Positions 1 through 5,684 of a stretch of 6,113 nucleotides of DNA are shown here, piece by piece (positions within the stretch are counted from its first letter, which is position 1; every line of letters starts with the position of its first letter). Source of the stretch: Actinomycetes bacterium. GTDB taxonomy: Bacteria; Actinomycetota; Actinomycetes; Propionibacteriales; Nocardioidaceae. Location: contig JAKPAQ010000331.1 in the NCBI GenBank assembly GCA_029779385.1, forward strand, positions 1 to 6,113, in the 5' to 3' direction. The translations under genes were made by a program, and so were the position numbers. The notes beneath the pieces are model-generated. The model did no database searches and had not been told where the DNA came from. It saw only the letters and a list, made by a program, of their open reading frames with translations.

Positions 1-258
1 AGCGTTCGACTCGGTCTTTCGATCGACGTCGAAGAACTCCGGGCCCGTCAGCCTGACTCGATCGTCGAGATCGAACAGCAGATCATCGATCAAGAGGGTG
101 AGTCGGTTTTGGCCGGCTTGGAGCAGCAGTACGACGCGTTTAGCCGAGGCGCTGCCGATTCGCTGTTGGCCGATGACGACAGTCTGCCCACCGGCGACGA
201 ACTCGCCGATCAGTTGGAGCAGTTCTTGGCTCGTCAACGCAAGGACGAATCAAACTAG
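1..258 (+). CDS. PAC2-family protein, C-terminal fragment (5' end off the window)
   Basis: An open frame runs from base 1 to a TAG at 256-258, giving 85 residues without a start, so the gene begins outside the window. The fragment is acidic, Gln-rich and probably helical (residues 11-50). It ends in a block reading LPTGDELADQLEQFLARQ (residues 62-79). That block resembles the C-terminal end of actinobacterial PAC2-family proteins, which carry a similar 'LPxGDEL...E.FL' tail. PAC2 proteins are related to eukaryotic proteasome-assembly chaperones; their bacterial role is poorly defined. The assignment rests on this short tail and on family memory, with no catalytic motif visible, so it is tentative. 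The gene is followed after 43 bases by tesB on the same strand, but a separate promoter appears to lie between them. Confidence 0.55.
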   Translation, partial: SVRLGLSIDVEELRARQPDSIVEIEQQIIDQEGESVLAGLEQQYDAFSRGAADSLLADDDSLPTGDELADQLEQFLARQRKDESN

Positions 259-289
259 GCGTCGCCGGTGCTGGGCGTGCTGTGTTCGC

Positions 290-295
290 TAGAAT
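290..295 (+). promoter_or_regulatory. -10 box for leaderless tesB transcript
   Basis: TAGAAT fits the actinobacterial TANNNT -10 consensus. Six bases separate it from the GTG start at 302, so transcription would begin on the first base of the start codon. No Shine-Dalgarno sequence precedes the GTG, which agrees with a leaderless mRNA. No recognisable -35 hexamer is seen about 17 bases further upstream. Confidence 0.5.
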
Positions 296-301
296 CAGCA
301 G

Positions 302-1180
302 GTGCCTGCATCCATAACTGAAGTCGTAGACCTGCTCCAAGTAGAGCAACTCGAGGTCAACCTTTTTCGTGGCGGTCAGCCCGAAAATTCGAACCTGAAG
401 CGAGTTTTTGGCGGCCAAGTCGCCGGCCAGGCGGTCATGGCCGCGCAGCGCACCATCAAAGACGACAAGATCTTGCACTCGCTGCACGTCTACTTCGTCC
501 TTGGCGGCGACCCGAGCATTCCGATCATCTACGACGTCGAAAATGTCCGCGACGGTCGCTCATTTGCCACCCGCCGCGTTGCCGCGCGCCAGCATGGTGA
601 GGTCATCTTCTACATGACCGCGTCGTTCCAGCGTCCCGAAGAAGGTTGGGAGCACCAAGACCAGATCCCGCAGACGCCCGGGCCTGAAGAGGCCACGCCG
701 ATGGTCGACCTGGTCAAGTACATCAGCCCTGACGGGGTCGAGCAGTGGAAGAAGGAGTGGGGTGGGTTCGATATCCGCTATGTCGGCGATCCGCGTCCCG
801 AGGACGACCCCAGTCGCCAGTTCACGCCGGTCGTGCAACGGATGTGGTTCCGCGCCGATGAGCGACTGCCCGACGATGACTTGCTCCACCGTGCAGCTTT
901 CACTTACTACAGCGACTTCAGTCTCTTGGGCGCCTCGTTGGTCCCTCACGGACTACTTATCAGTTCGCCGAAGGTCCAGCCTGCGTCGCTAGACCACGTG
1001 ATCTGGTTCCACCGGCCGTTTCGGGCTGACGAGTGGCTGCTTTATGACCAGTCGTCGCCGTCGGCCTCCGGGGCGCGTGGCCTCAGTACCGCTCACGTTT
1101 TTACCGAGAACGGAACCTTGGTCGCGACCGTGGCTCAGGAAGGGCTAATTCGCCCGACCCGCGCCCCGAAGGACCGCTGA
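302..1180 (+). CDS. tesB: Acyl-CoA thioesterase II (TesB family)
   Basis: The 292-residue product matches the family length (E. coli TesB is 286 aa). It hydrolyses acyl-CoA to free fatty acid and CoA, and is expected in the cytoplasm. It is a double-hotdog protein. The N-terminal hotdog carries the typical FGGQVAGQA block (residues 36-44) and LHSLHVYFVLGGD (58-70). The C-terminal hotdog carries YYSDFSLLG (202-210), SLDHVIWFHRPF (229-240), EWLLYDQ (244-250) and VAQEG (277-281). The E. coli catalytic triad Asp204, Thr228 and Gln278 aligns with Asp205, Ser229 and Gln279; Thr to Ser is a conservative change. The GTG start is chosen because it opens the family-typical N-terminus (ITEVVDLLQVEQLEVNLFRG) and sits at the expected leaderless position. 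The gene converges on htdX with only three bases between the stop codons. Its placement beside a CoA-linked beta-oxidation/elongation set suggests it sets the free acid/CoA balance; this link is inferred. Confidence 0.93.
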   Translation: MPASITEVVDLLQVEQLEVNLFRGGQPENSNLKRVFGGQVAGQAVMAAQRTIKDDKILHSLHVYFVLGGDPSIPIIYDVENVRDGRSFATRRVAARQHGEVIFYMTASFQRPEEGWEHQDQIPQTPGPEEATPMVDLVKYISPDGVEQWKKEWGGFDIRYVGDPRPEDDPSRQFTPVVQRMWFRADERLPDDDLLHRAAFTYYSDFSLLGASLVPHGLLISSPKVQPASLDHVIWFHRPFRADEWLLYDQSSPSASGARGLSTAHVFTENGTLVATVAQEGLIRPTRAPKDR

Positions 1181-1183
1181 ACG

Positions 1184-2065
1184 TCAGACGGGCGAAACTC
1201 GCCCTACCACGTGCGGCGCTGACGAGCGGGCGTCTTGAACACCGAAGGTGGTCTTCTTGCCCTTGGTGGTGCTGCCGAAGACGACCGTGCCGGGAAGCAG
1301 AATCGGCTTCTTGAACTCGACGTCGACCGTGAACGACTCGGGCAACTTGTCCGAGATCGCAGCCAAGCAGTGCGCCTTCGTCCACATGCCGTGGGCGATC
1401 TGGCGCGGGAAACCGAACGCCTTTGCCGTCAACGGGTACAGGTGAATCGGGTTCCGGTCGCCAGAGATCGCGCCATAGCGCCGGCCCAAGTCGTCACCAA
1501 GGTTCCAGTGCACGTCGCCTGCTGGCGGCTCGACGCCGGCAAGTGGCGCCGGAGTCGGTTCGTCGCCGCCGTTGCGACTGCGGAACAGCACCGTCATGGA
1601 CTCGTCCCAGACCAACTCGCCACCGATGTGCGCCTCGGAAACGAGGTTGATGAGTCGGCCCTTTGGATGCGGCTCGTTCGACTCGGTGCGAAGGGAAAGT
1701 TCGTAGATCTCTTCGCGACCAATCGGCCGGTACTGGGTGATGCGGTTGCGCAAGTGAACCGCACCCAATGGCGGAAACGGGAACGACGTGTCCGTCATCA
1801 TCGTTAGGTGCAGCGTGTGCGCCGCGATGTGCGGGTACGTGGCCGGCAAGGTGTCGGCCCGAGCGAAACCACAAACCTCGTTGTAGCGATCGAGGTGGGC
1901 CAGATCGGTAGCAACCCGCGTGCGCTTGAGCACGGTAGTCGGCAGGCCGCCGGTCTCGTGCTTGATGCCCGGCAGGCCGCCGACGATCGGAATCGCCGGC
2001 AGCGCAGCCTTGAGCATCAGTGGCAAGCCCGCTGGCGCGGACTCAAAGATGCGAGTGTCGGTCAT
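1184..2065 (-). CDS. htdX: MaoC-type (R)-3-hydroxyacyl-CoA/ACP dehydratase (HtdX-like)
   Basis: The 293-residue product catalyses reversible dehydration of (R)-3-hydroxyacyl thioesters to trans-2-enoyl thioesters. It has the double-hotdog layout of HtdX (Rv0241c, about 280 aa): a non-catalytic N-terminal hotdog (about 40-165) and a C-terminal MaoC domain (about 185-290). The hydratase-2 signature YGAISGDRNPIH is at residues 197-208, with catalytic Asp203 and His208, followed by the usual AxAFGFPRQIAHGMW stretch (214-228). The ATG at 2065-2063 is preferred over an in-frame ATG at 2104, because the latter would run 39 bases into fabG4. The chosen start follows the fabG4 stop by one base (TGA-G-ATG), with no good Shine-Dalgarno, so translational coupling to fabG4 is likely. 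The N-terminus contains GGLP twice (29-32 and 39-42), encoded by a repeated 12-bp GC-rich word. The fabG4-htdX order matches the mycobacterial operon. Confidence 0.93.
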   Translation of the reverse strand: MTDTRIFESAPAGLPLMLKAALPAIPIVGGLPGIKHETGGLPTTVLKRTRVATDLAHLDRYNEVCGFARADTLPATYPHIAAHTLHLTMMTDTSFPFPPLGAVHLRNRITQYRPIGREEIYELSLRTESNEPHPKGRLINLVSEAHIGGELVWDESMTVLFRSRNGGDEPTPAPLAGVEPPAGDVHWNLGDDLGRRYGAISGDRNPIHLYPLTAKAFGFPRQIAHGMWTKAHCLAAISDKLPESFTVDVEFKKPILLPGTVVFGSTTKGKKTTFGVQDARSSAPHVVGRVSPV

Positions 2066-2066
2066 C

Positions 2067-3398
2067 TCAGGCGCCCAAGAAGCCCTGGCCACAAACGCGG
2101 ACAACGTTGCCCGAGATCGCAGCCGAACCCGGGTGGCTGTACCAAGCGATCGCCTCGGCGACGTCGACCGGCTGACCGCCTTGGGAAAGCGAGCTCAACC
2201 GACGACCGGCTTCGCGGATACCCAGCGGCATCGTCTTGACCATGTCGGTCTCGATGAAACCGGGGGCGATGGCGTTGACGGTGATGCCCTTGGCGGCCAC
2301 CTGCGGGGCGAGCGCCTGCACGAAGCCGATGACGCCGGCCTTGGCCGTGCCGTAGTTGGTCTGGCCGTTGTTACCGGCGATACCAGCGATCGACGAGATG
2401 CCGATAATGCGGCCGCCCTCGCGGATCAGGCCCTTGTTTAGGAGGTGTTCAGTGATCCGCTGCGGGGCGCCAACACTGATGTCGACGACCAAGGACCAGT
2501 TTTCGGACTTCATGTTCTTCAACCGCTTGTCGCGGGTGATGCCAGCGTTGTGGACGATGATGTCCACGCCGTCACCCAGTCCGGCAGCGATCGTCTCAGC
2601 AGCGTCGTCGGCAGTGATGTCGGCAACGATGGACGAGCCACCGAGTTCGGCCATCAACTTGTCCAGATCGCCCTGAAGTGGCGGAACATCCAAACCGATG
2701 ATGGTGGCGCCGTCGCGGTGCAGGGTCTTGGCCATCGCCGCACCCAAGCCGCGCGAAGCGCCGGTGACCAACGCGACTTTGCCGGCGAGCGGCTTGGCCG
2801 GATCGGCTGCAGCAGTGGCGGCGACTAGGTCGGTGGTGCCGAGGCGAACGACCTGGCCGTCAACGAAGGCCGATTTGGCCGAAAGTAGGAAGTCAAGGCT
2901 CGAGGCGATCGCGTCCTTGGACTCGGGCGTGACATAGACGAGGTTGGCCGTCGCGCCGCTGGCGCCGACTTCCTTGCCGAGCGAACGGACGAAGCCTTCG
3001 AGGCCGCGCTGGGCGATGGCCGCACCAATGGTTTCGGTGCGTTCGGGCACGAGGCCGATGACGATGATCTTGGCGCTGCGGGCGAGGCTGCGCAGAACAG
3101 GGGTGAAGAACTCCTGGATGGCAACCGTGCCGGCGGCACTGTCGATGCCCGAGGCGTCAAACACCAAGCCCTTGTAGCGGCGGCCATCGGCGCGCACTGT
3201 GGTCGAGTCAATTCCAGAAGCCTTCAAATGACCCGCGAGCGAATCGGACACGAGCCCCGAACCGCCAACGAGTACGGGGCCGTCTACGAGGTCGCCGCCA
3301 CGGTAGCGATCGAGTTCCGGCGGGTTTGGCAAACCCAAGTTCTTGGCCAGAAACTGACCGACCGGGTTCTGAATCATCGACTTATAACGGTCGCTCAT
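2067..3398 (-). CDS. fabG4: High-molecular-weight 3-oxoacyl-ACP/CoA reductase (FabG4-like)
   Basis: The 443-residue product (mycobacterial FabG4 is 454 aa) reduces 3-oxoacyl thioesters to (R)-3-hydroxyacyl thioesters. FabG4 of M. tuberculosis is known to prefer NADH and to accept CoA substrates. Residues 1 to about 195 form the extra N-terminal flavodoxin-like domain of this subfamily, with no intact nucleotide-binding glycine motif. Residues about 204-443 are a classical SDR domain: TGASRGLG (212-219), NAG (284-286), Ser336 in the SSIAG block, and Tyr349/Lys353 of YxxxK in NYGTAKAG. The tail GGQPVDVAEAIAWY...RVCGQGFLGA (407-443) closely resembles FabG4. The usual catalytic Asn (FabG Asn110; AVNLLAPQR in FabG4) is replaced by Ser308 in DISVGAPQR. 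The ATG at 3398 is chosen because MSDRYKSMIQNPVGQFLAKNLGLP matches the family N-terminus. The frame stays open to 3752, but the extra 118 codons are antisense to fadA2 and its control region. First gene of an operon with htdX, divergent from fadA2. Confidence 0.95.
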   Translation of the reverse strand: MSDRYKSMIQNPVGQFLAKNLGLPNPPELDRYRGGDLVDGPVLVGGSGLVSDSLAGHLKASGIDSTTVRADGRRYKGLVFDASGIDSAAGTVAIQEFFTPVLRSLARSAKIIVIGLVPERTETIGAAIAQRGLEGFVRSLGKEVGASGATANLVYVTPESKDAIASSLDFLLSAKSAFVDGQVVRLGTTDLVAATAAADPAKPLAGKVALVTGASRGLGAAMAKTLHRDGATIIGLDVPPLQGDLDKLMAELGGSSIVADITADDAAETIAAGLGDGVDIIVHNAGITRDKRLKNMKSENWSLVVDISVGAPQRITEHLLNKGLIREGGRIIGISSIAGIAGNNGQTNYGTAKAGVIGFVQALAPQVAAKGITVNAIAPGFIETDMVKTMPLGIREAGRRLSSLSQGGQPVDVAEAIAWYSHPGSAAISGNVVRVCGQGFLGA

Positions 3399-3431
3399 CG
3401 CGGGATGTGTCCTATCTCTCGGGAAGTCTCG

Positions 3432-3446
3432 GATACCATCGGTATC
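3432..3446. promoter_or_regulatory. Candidate operator in the fabG4/fadA2 divergent region
   Basis: GATACC-ATC-GGTATC is a perfect 6+6 inverted repeat with a 3-base centre, extended by one further matching C/G pair just beyond a mismatch. It lies where a -35 element would sit for the fadA2 -10 box TAGGCT at 3456-3461. It also covers the -35 position for a weaker minus-strand -10 candidate for fabG4 (TAGGAC, 3409-3414). A bound regulator there could therefore control both directions. The size and symmetry suit a TetR-type protein, but the cognate regulator is unknown. Confidence 0.5.
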
Positions 3447-3455
3447 TGAAAGCGT

Positions 3456-3461
3456 TAGGCT
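3456..3461 (+). promoter_or_regulatory. Candidate -10 box of fadA2
   Basis: TAGGCT fits TANNNT and would start transcription near 3468, leaving a leader of about 60 bases. A second TANNNT word, TAGCCT, occurs at 3467-3472. The two form an AGGCT-N6-AGCCT inverted repeat (3457-3472), so some or all of this could be a protein-binding site rather than a promoter. No clear -35 consensus is seen. Confidence 0.35.
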
Positions 3462-3497
3462 GACTCTAGCCTGCTCGACAGCGCCACGGCAAAGAAA

Positions 3498-3511
3498 GCG
3501 ACGAACGTCGC
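3498..3511. repeat. Inverted repeat in the fadA2 leader
   Basis: GCGACG-AA-CGTCGC is a perfect 6-bp inverted repeat with a 2-base centre, ending five bases before the fadA2 Shine-Dalgarno. The centre is too short for a relaxed RNA hairpin without opening a base pair. A DNA-binding site or a small leader hairpin affecting ribosome access are both possible. Confidence 0.4.
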
Positions 3512-3515
3512 ATAT

Positions 3516-3521
3516 GAAAGG
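3516..3521 (+). promoter_or_regulatory. Ribosome binding site of fadA2
   Basis: GAAAGG lies six bases before the ATG at 3528 and is the clearest Shine-Dalgarno sequence in the window. It supports this start over the out-of-frame ATG at 3514. fadA2 thus appears to be translated from a leadered mRNA, unlike tesB and the SDR gene. Confidence 0.6.
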
Positions 3522-3527
3522 TTTCAC

Positions 3528-4862
3528 ATGGCTGAGAAGACCACTAAGAACGCAACCAAGTCCAAGACCGAATCGGTTCGCCGCGTCGGCGTCATCGGTG
3601 GCAACCGTATCCCATTCGCTCGCTCGAACACGGTCTACTCCCAAGCGTCCAACCAGGAGATGCTGGCCGCCGCGCTTGAAGGACTTGTAGAGCGTTTTGA
3701 CCTCGAAGGTGTGAAGGTCGGCGAAGTAGTCGCCGGCGCCGTCCTCAAGCACAGCCGCGACTTCAACCTGACCCGCGAAGTTGTGCTCGGTTCGAAGCTT
3801 TCACCCGAATCGCCGGCCACTGATCTGCAGCAGGCATGTGGCACCGGCCTGCAGGCCGCGTTCCAGGTGGCCAACAAGATCGCGCTCGGCAAGATCGAGA
3901 GCGGCATCGCCGGGGGCACCGACACCACCTCCGATGCTCCGCTGGCGGTAAACGACAAGCTCCGCAAGATCTTGATCGAGGTCAACCAGGCCAACGCCAA
4001 GGGTGACAAGAAGAAGGTCATCAAGTTGCTCGGCAAGATTCGTCCGGGCTACCTCGCACCAGATCAGCCGCGCAACGTTGAGCCGCGCACCGGCCTTTCC
4101 ATGGGCGACCACCAGGCGATCACCACGAACGAGTGGGGCATCACTCGTGAAGCCCAGGACGAACTGGCTGCGCGCTCGCACCAGAACCTCGCCAAGGCTT
4201 GGGATGAGGGCTGGCAGGACGATTTGGTTTCGCCGTTCGCTGGCGTGGAGAAGGACACCCACCTTCGTCCCGATTCGACCGTCGAGAAGCTGGCCAAGTT
4301 GCGTCCCGTCTTCGGTAAGAACCTCGGCGACGCGGCCACGATGACTGCCGGCAACTCGACGCCGCTGTCTGACGGCGCTTCGGTCGCGCTCTTGGCCTCC
4401 GAAGAAGAAGCAAAGCGTCGCGGCTGGGATATCAAGGCTTTCCTCGTTGACTACGAAACTGCCGCAGTCGACTACGTCAACGGTGGCGAAGGCCTGCTGA
4501 TGGCTCCGGCCTACGCCGTGCCGCGCATGCTCGCCCGTCAGGGTTTGTCGTTGCAGGACTTCGACTTCTACGAGATCCACGAAGCCTTCGCCGGTCAGGT
4601 GTTGACCACGCTGGCGGCGTGGGAAGACGCCGACTTCTGCAAGAACAAGCTCGGCTTGGACGCGCCGCTTGGTTCCATCGATCGCAGCAGGCTGAACGTC
4701 AAGGGTTCTTCGCTCGCGGCTGCGCACCCGTTCGCCGCAACCGGCGGTCGGATCATCGCGAACCTGGCGAAGTTGCTCGAAGAGAAGGGCTCAGGCCGTG
4801 GCTTGATCTCCATCTGTGCAGCCGGTGGCCAAGGCGTCGTGGCGATCCTCGAGCGCGACTGA
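3528..4862 (+). CDS. fadA2: Acetyl-CoA C-acyltransferase / thiolase (FadA2, FadI type)
   Basis: The 444-residue product is a cytoplasmic thiolase that cleaves 3-oxoacyl-CoA with CoA, or condenses acyl-CoAs in reverse. It is close in length and sequence pattern to mycobacterial FadA2 (Rv0243, 440 aa). Conserved blocks include GGNRIPFARS (24-33), VLKHSRDFNL (72-81) and DLQQACGTGLQAA (99-111), with the acyl-accepting Cys104. Further blocks are EPRTGLSMG (185-193), MTAGNSTPLSDGAS (272-285), the HEAFA active-site block with His351 (FadI-type, in place of NEAFA), AAAHPFAATGGRI (397-409) with His400, and ICAAGGQG (429-436) with the second catalytic Cys430. A Lys/Thr-rich stretch (2-19) precedes the domain and looks disordered. 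Lysine codons are almost all AAG and the codon choice is very regular, suggesting strong expression. It is divergent from fabG4-htdX, as in mycobacteria, and ends before a strong palindromic terminator. Confidence 0.95.
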   Translation: MAEKTTKNATKSKTESVRRVGVIGGNRIPFARSNTVYSQASNQEMLAAALEGLVERFDLEGVKVGEVVAGAVLKHSRDFNLTREVVLGSKLSPESPATDLQQACGTGLQAAFQVANKIALGKIESGIAGGTDTTSDAPLAVNDKLRKILIEVNQANAKGDKKKVIKLLGKIRPGYLAPDQPRNVEPRTGLSMGDHQAITTNEWGITREAQDELAARSHQNLAKAWDEGWQDDLVSPFAGVEKDTHLRPDSTVEKLAKLRPVFGKNLGDAATMTAGNSTPLSDGASVALLASEEEAKRRGWDIKAFLVDYETAAVDYVNGGEGLLMAPAYAVPRMLARQGLSLQDFDFYEIHEAFAGQVLTTLAAWEDADFCKNKLGLDAPLGSIDRSRLNVKGSSLAAAHPFAATGGRIIANLAKLLEEKGSGRGLISICAAGGQGVVAILERD

Positions 4863-4877
4863 GGCTAGCTACTAGCT

Positions 4878-4928
4878 AACTAAGAACGCGGGTTCGGTGA
4901 CTAAGTCACCGAACCCGCGTTCTTAGTT
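4878..4928. terminator. Bidirectional rho-independent terminator, perfect 51-nt palindrome
   Basis: Arms 4878-4902 and 4904-4928 are exact reverse complements over 25 bp around a single central base; in RNA the loop would be a few bases wider. The GC-rich core is flanked by AAGAAC/GTTCTT, so each strand ends in a T-rich stretch (TTCTTAGTT). It sits 15 bases after the fadA2 stop and 14 bases from the tetR stop. This is the expected position for a shared terminator of two convergent genes. Confidence 0.85.
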
Positions 4929-4942
4929 GACGCTGTCTTTGA

Positions 4943-5602
4943 TCAAGCTTTGTCGTTCGACATCAGCATGCCGAGGATTGCTCGCTTGGCGACGTTTACG
5001 ACGTCGGGCATCGGCAAGTGATCCATCGTCGGCAACCCAGAGTTGAGCTCGCGAATAGACAGTTGGAAGGTCACGAGGTTCAGTACGCCCAAGCCTTGGG
5101 TGTACATGATGTTGGTGACCAGTTCAGGGTCTTCAACATCGAAGGTGCCGTCTTCGTTTCCTTCGATGATCGCCGCAGTTACCTGGGCGAAGCAGCGGTT
5201 GATCACCTCGCCCAACTCGGTGAGGCGTTCAACGCTGATCTGTTCGAGCAGTTCGCTGCCGTGTTGGCGCAACAGTGATTGGGCGCAGTCCACGAAGGCT
5301 GGGTACTTCGCGCCGTAAATGAAGAACTCATCGGTGATCGCCAATAAGCGTTCGGTTGGTGGCTTACCGGACTTACCGACTTCGTTTAGTCGAACCTCGA
5401 GTTCGATCAGGTACTCAACCAGCGTCATCGCGAAGAGCTCTTCCTTCGTGGTGAAGTGCCGGTAGATGATGGCTCGGTTGATCCCTACTGCCCGCGCAAT
5501 GTCGTCGATTTGGGCTTCTCGAATCCGACGTTCGTCAAAGAGCTTGCGAGTTGCTTCGAGAATTTCGCGGGTCCGTTGTGCCCGGCGCTCGACGGTGGCC
5601 AT
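4943..5602 (-). CDS. TetR/AcrR-family transcriptional regulator
   Basis: The 219-residue product is of usual TetR length. The N-terminal DNA-binding domain spans about residues 7-56: RTREILEATRKLFDERRIREAQIDDIARAVGINRAIIYRHFTTKEELF, with the helix-turn-helix around 32-51 and the family-typical YRHFxxKEELF at 47-57. Residues about 60-215 form the variable helical ligand-binding and dimer domain, so the effector cannot be read from the sequence; acyl-CoA is a guess from the neighbours. The ATG at 5602 is the natural start (MATVERRAQRTREIL). It has no Shine-Dalgarno and a possible -10 box close upstream, so it may be leaderless. It converges on fadA2 and diverges from the SDR gene. A TetR gene, Rv0238, also lies near the M. 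tuberculosis htdX-fabG4-fadA2 locus, but orthology is not shown. Part of its sequence (5130-5290) recurs at the end of the window. Confidence 0.93.
   Translation of the reverse strand: MATVERRAQRTREILEATRKLFDERRIREAQIDDIARAVGINRAIIYRHFTTKEELFAMTLVEYLIELEVRLNEVGKSGKPPTERLLAITDEFFIYGAKYPAFVDCAQSLLRQHGSELLEQISVERLTELGEVINRCFAQVTAAIIEGNEDGTFDVEDPELVTNIMYTQGLGVLNLVTFQLSIRELNSGLPTMDHLPMPDVVNVAKRAILGMLMSNDKA
5130..5290 (+). repeat. 161-bp direct repeat, copy 1 (inside tetR)
   Basis: This stretch is identical, base for base, to 5953-6113 in the same orientation with an offset of 823. It is an ordinary internal part of the intact tetR gene, so it is taken as the original copy. The left limit is where identity stops (G at 5129 against A at 5952); the right limit is set only by the end of the window. 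Confidence 0.97.
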
Positions 5603-5609
5603 AAGTGAA

Positions 5610-5615
5610 AGCCTA
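5610..5615 (-). promoter_or_regulatory. Candidate -10 box of tetR
   Basis: On the minus strand this reads TAGGCT, a TANNNT match, seven bases before the tetR ATG. Transcription would start at or next to the start codon, and no Shine-Dalgarno is present. No -35 hexamer is evident. The same word, TAGGCT, occurs in the fadA2 upstream region. Confidence 0.35.
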
Positions 5616-5617
5616 CC

Positions 5618-5633
5618 GTTATCGATCGTTGAC
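5618..5633. promoter_or_regulatory. Candidate TetR operator between tetR and the SDR gene
   Basis: GTTATCGATCGTTGAC is an imperfect 16-bp palindrome: 12 of 16 positions match its reverse complement, with a CGATCG core. It lies just upstream of the tetR -10 candidate and in the 82-bp divergent tetR/SDR gap. TetR regulators commonly bind such a spot to control themselves and the divergent gene. It does not clearly resemble the GATACC-N3-GGTATC site upstream of fadA2. Confidence 0.35.
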
Positions 5634-5672
5634 GGCTCGGCTGTACTTCTTACCGCGAGTCGCCTTTGCGGC

Positions 5673-5678
5673 TAGGGT
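5673..5678 (+). promoter_or_regulatory. -10 box for leaderless SDR transcript
   Basis: TAGGGT fits TANNNT and is separated by exactly six bases from the ATG at 5685, so the transcript would start on the A of the start codon. There is no Shine-Dalgarno. The geometry is identical to that upstream of tesB. Confidence 0.5.
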
Positions 5679-5684
5679 GCCTTC

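Noticed and set aside
1190..1204. GGGCGA-AAC-TCGCCC hairpin between the convergent tesB and htdX ends, as a terminator
   Set aside because: The stem is only 6 bp, has no T-rich tail on either strand and lies inside the htdX coding end. It could act weakly, but it cannot be supported.
1235..1807. 190-residue open frame on the plus strand within htdX
   Set aside because: Antisense to the conserved MaoC gene, with composition typical of a GC-rich shadow frame and no domain.
2066..2104. Earlier ATG for htdX giving 13 more residues
   Set aside because: It would overlap the end of fabG4. The extra residues do not match the family, while the ATG at 2065 forms a tight TGA-G-ATG junction.
3399..3752. 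In-frame upstream extension of fabG4 by 118 codons
   Set aside because: It runs antisense through the divergent control region and the first 225 bases of fadA2. The family N-terminus begins at the ATG at 3398.
3801..4727. 308-residue open frame on the minus strand within fadA2
   Set aside because: It is a shadow of a strongly conserved thiolase gene. The product is Arg/Val/Gln-rich with no recognisable motif, and it has no ribosome binding site of note.
4864..4883. Run of AGCTA-like words with stops in all three frames after fadA2
   Set aside because: Short, AT-leaning spacer before the terminator. Redundant stops after a gene are common and need no special explanation.
5018..5278. 86-residue plus-strand open frame inside tetR
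   Set aside because: Antisense shadow of tetR. It looks repeated at the window end only because the DNA itself is duplicated there.
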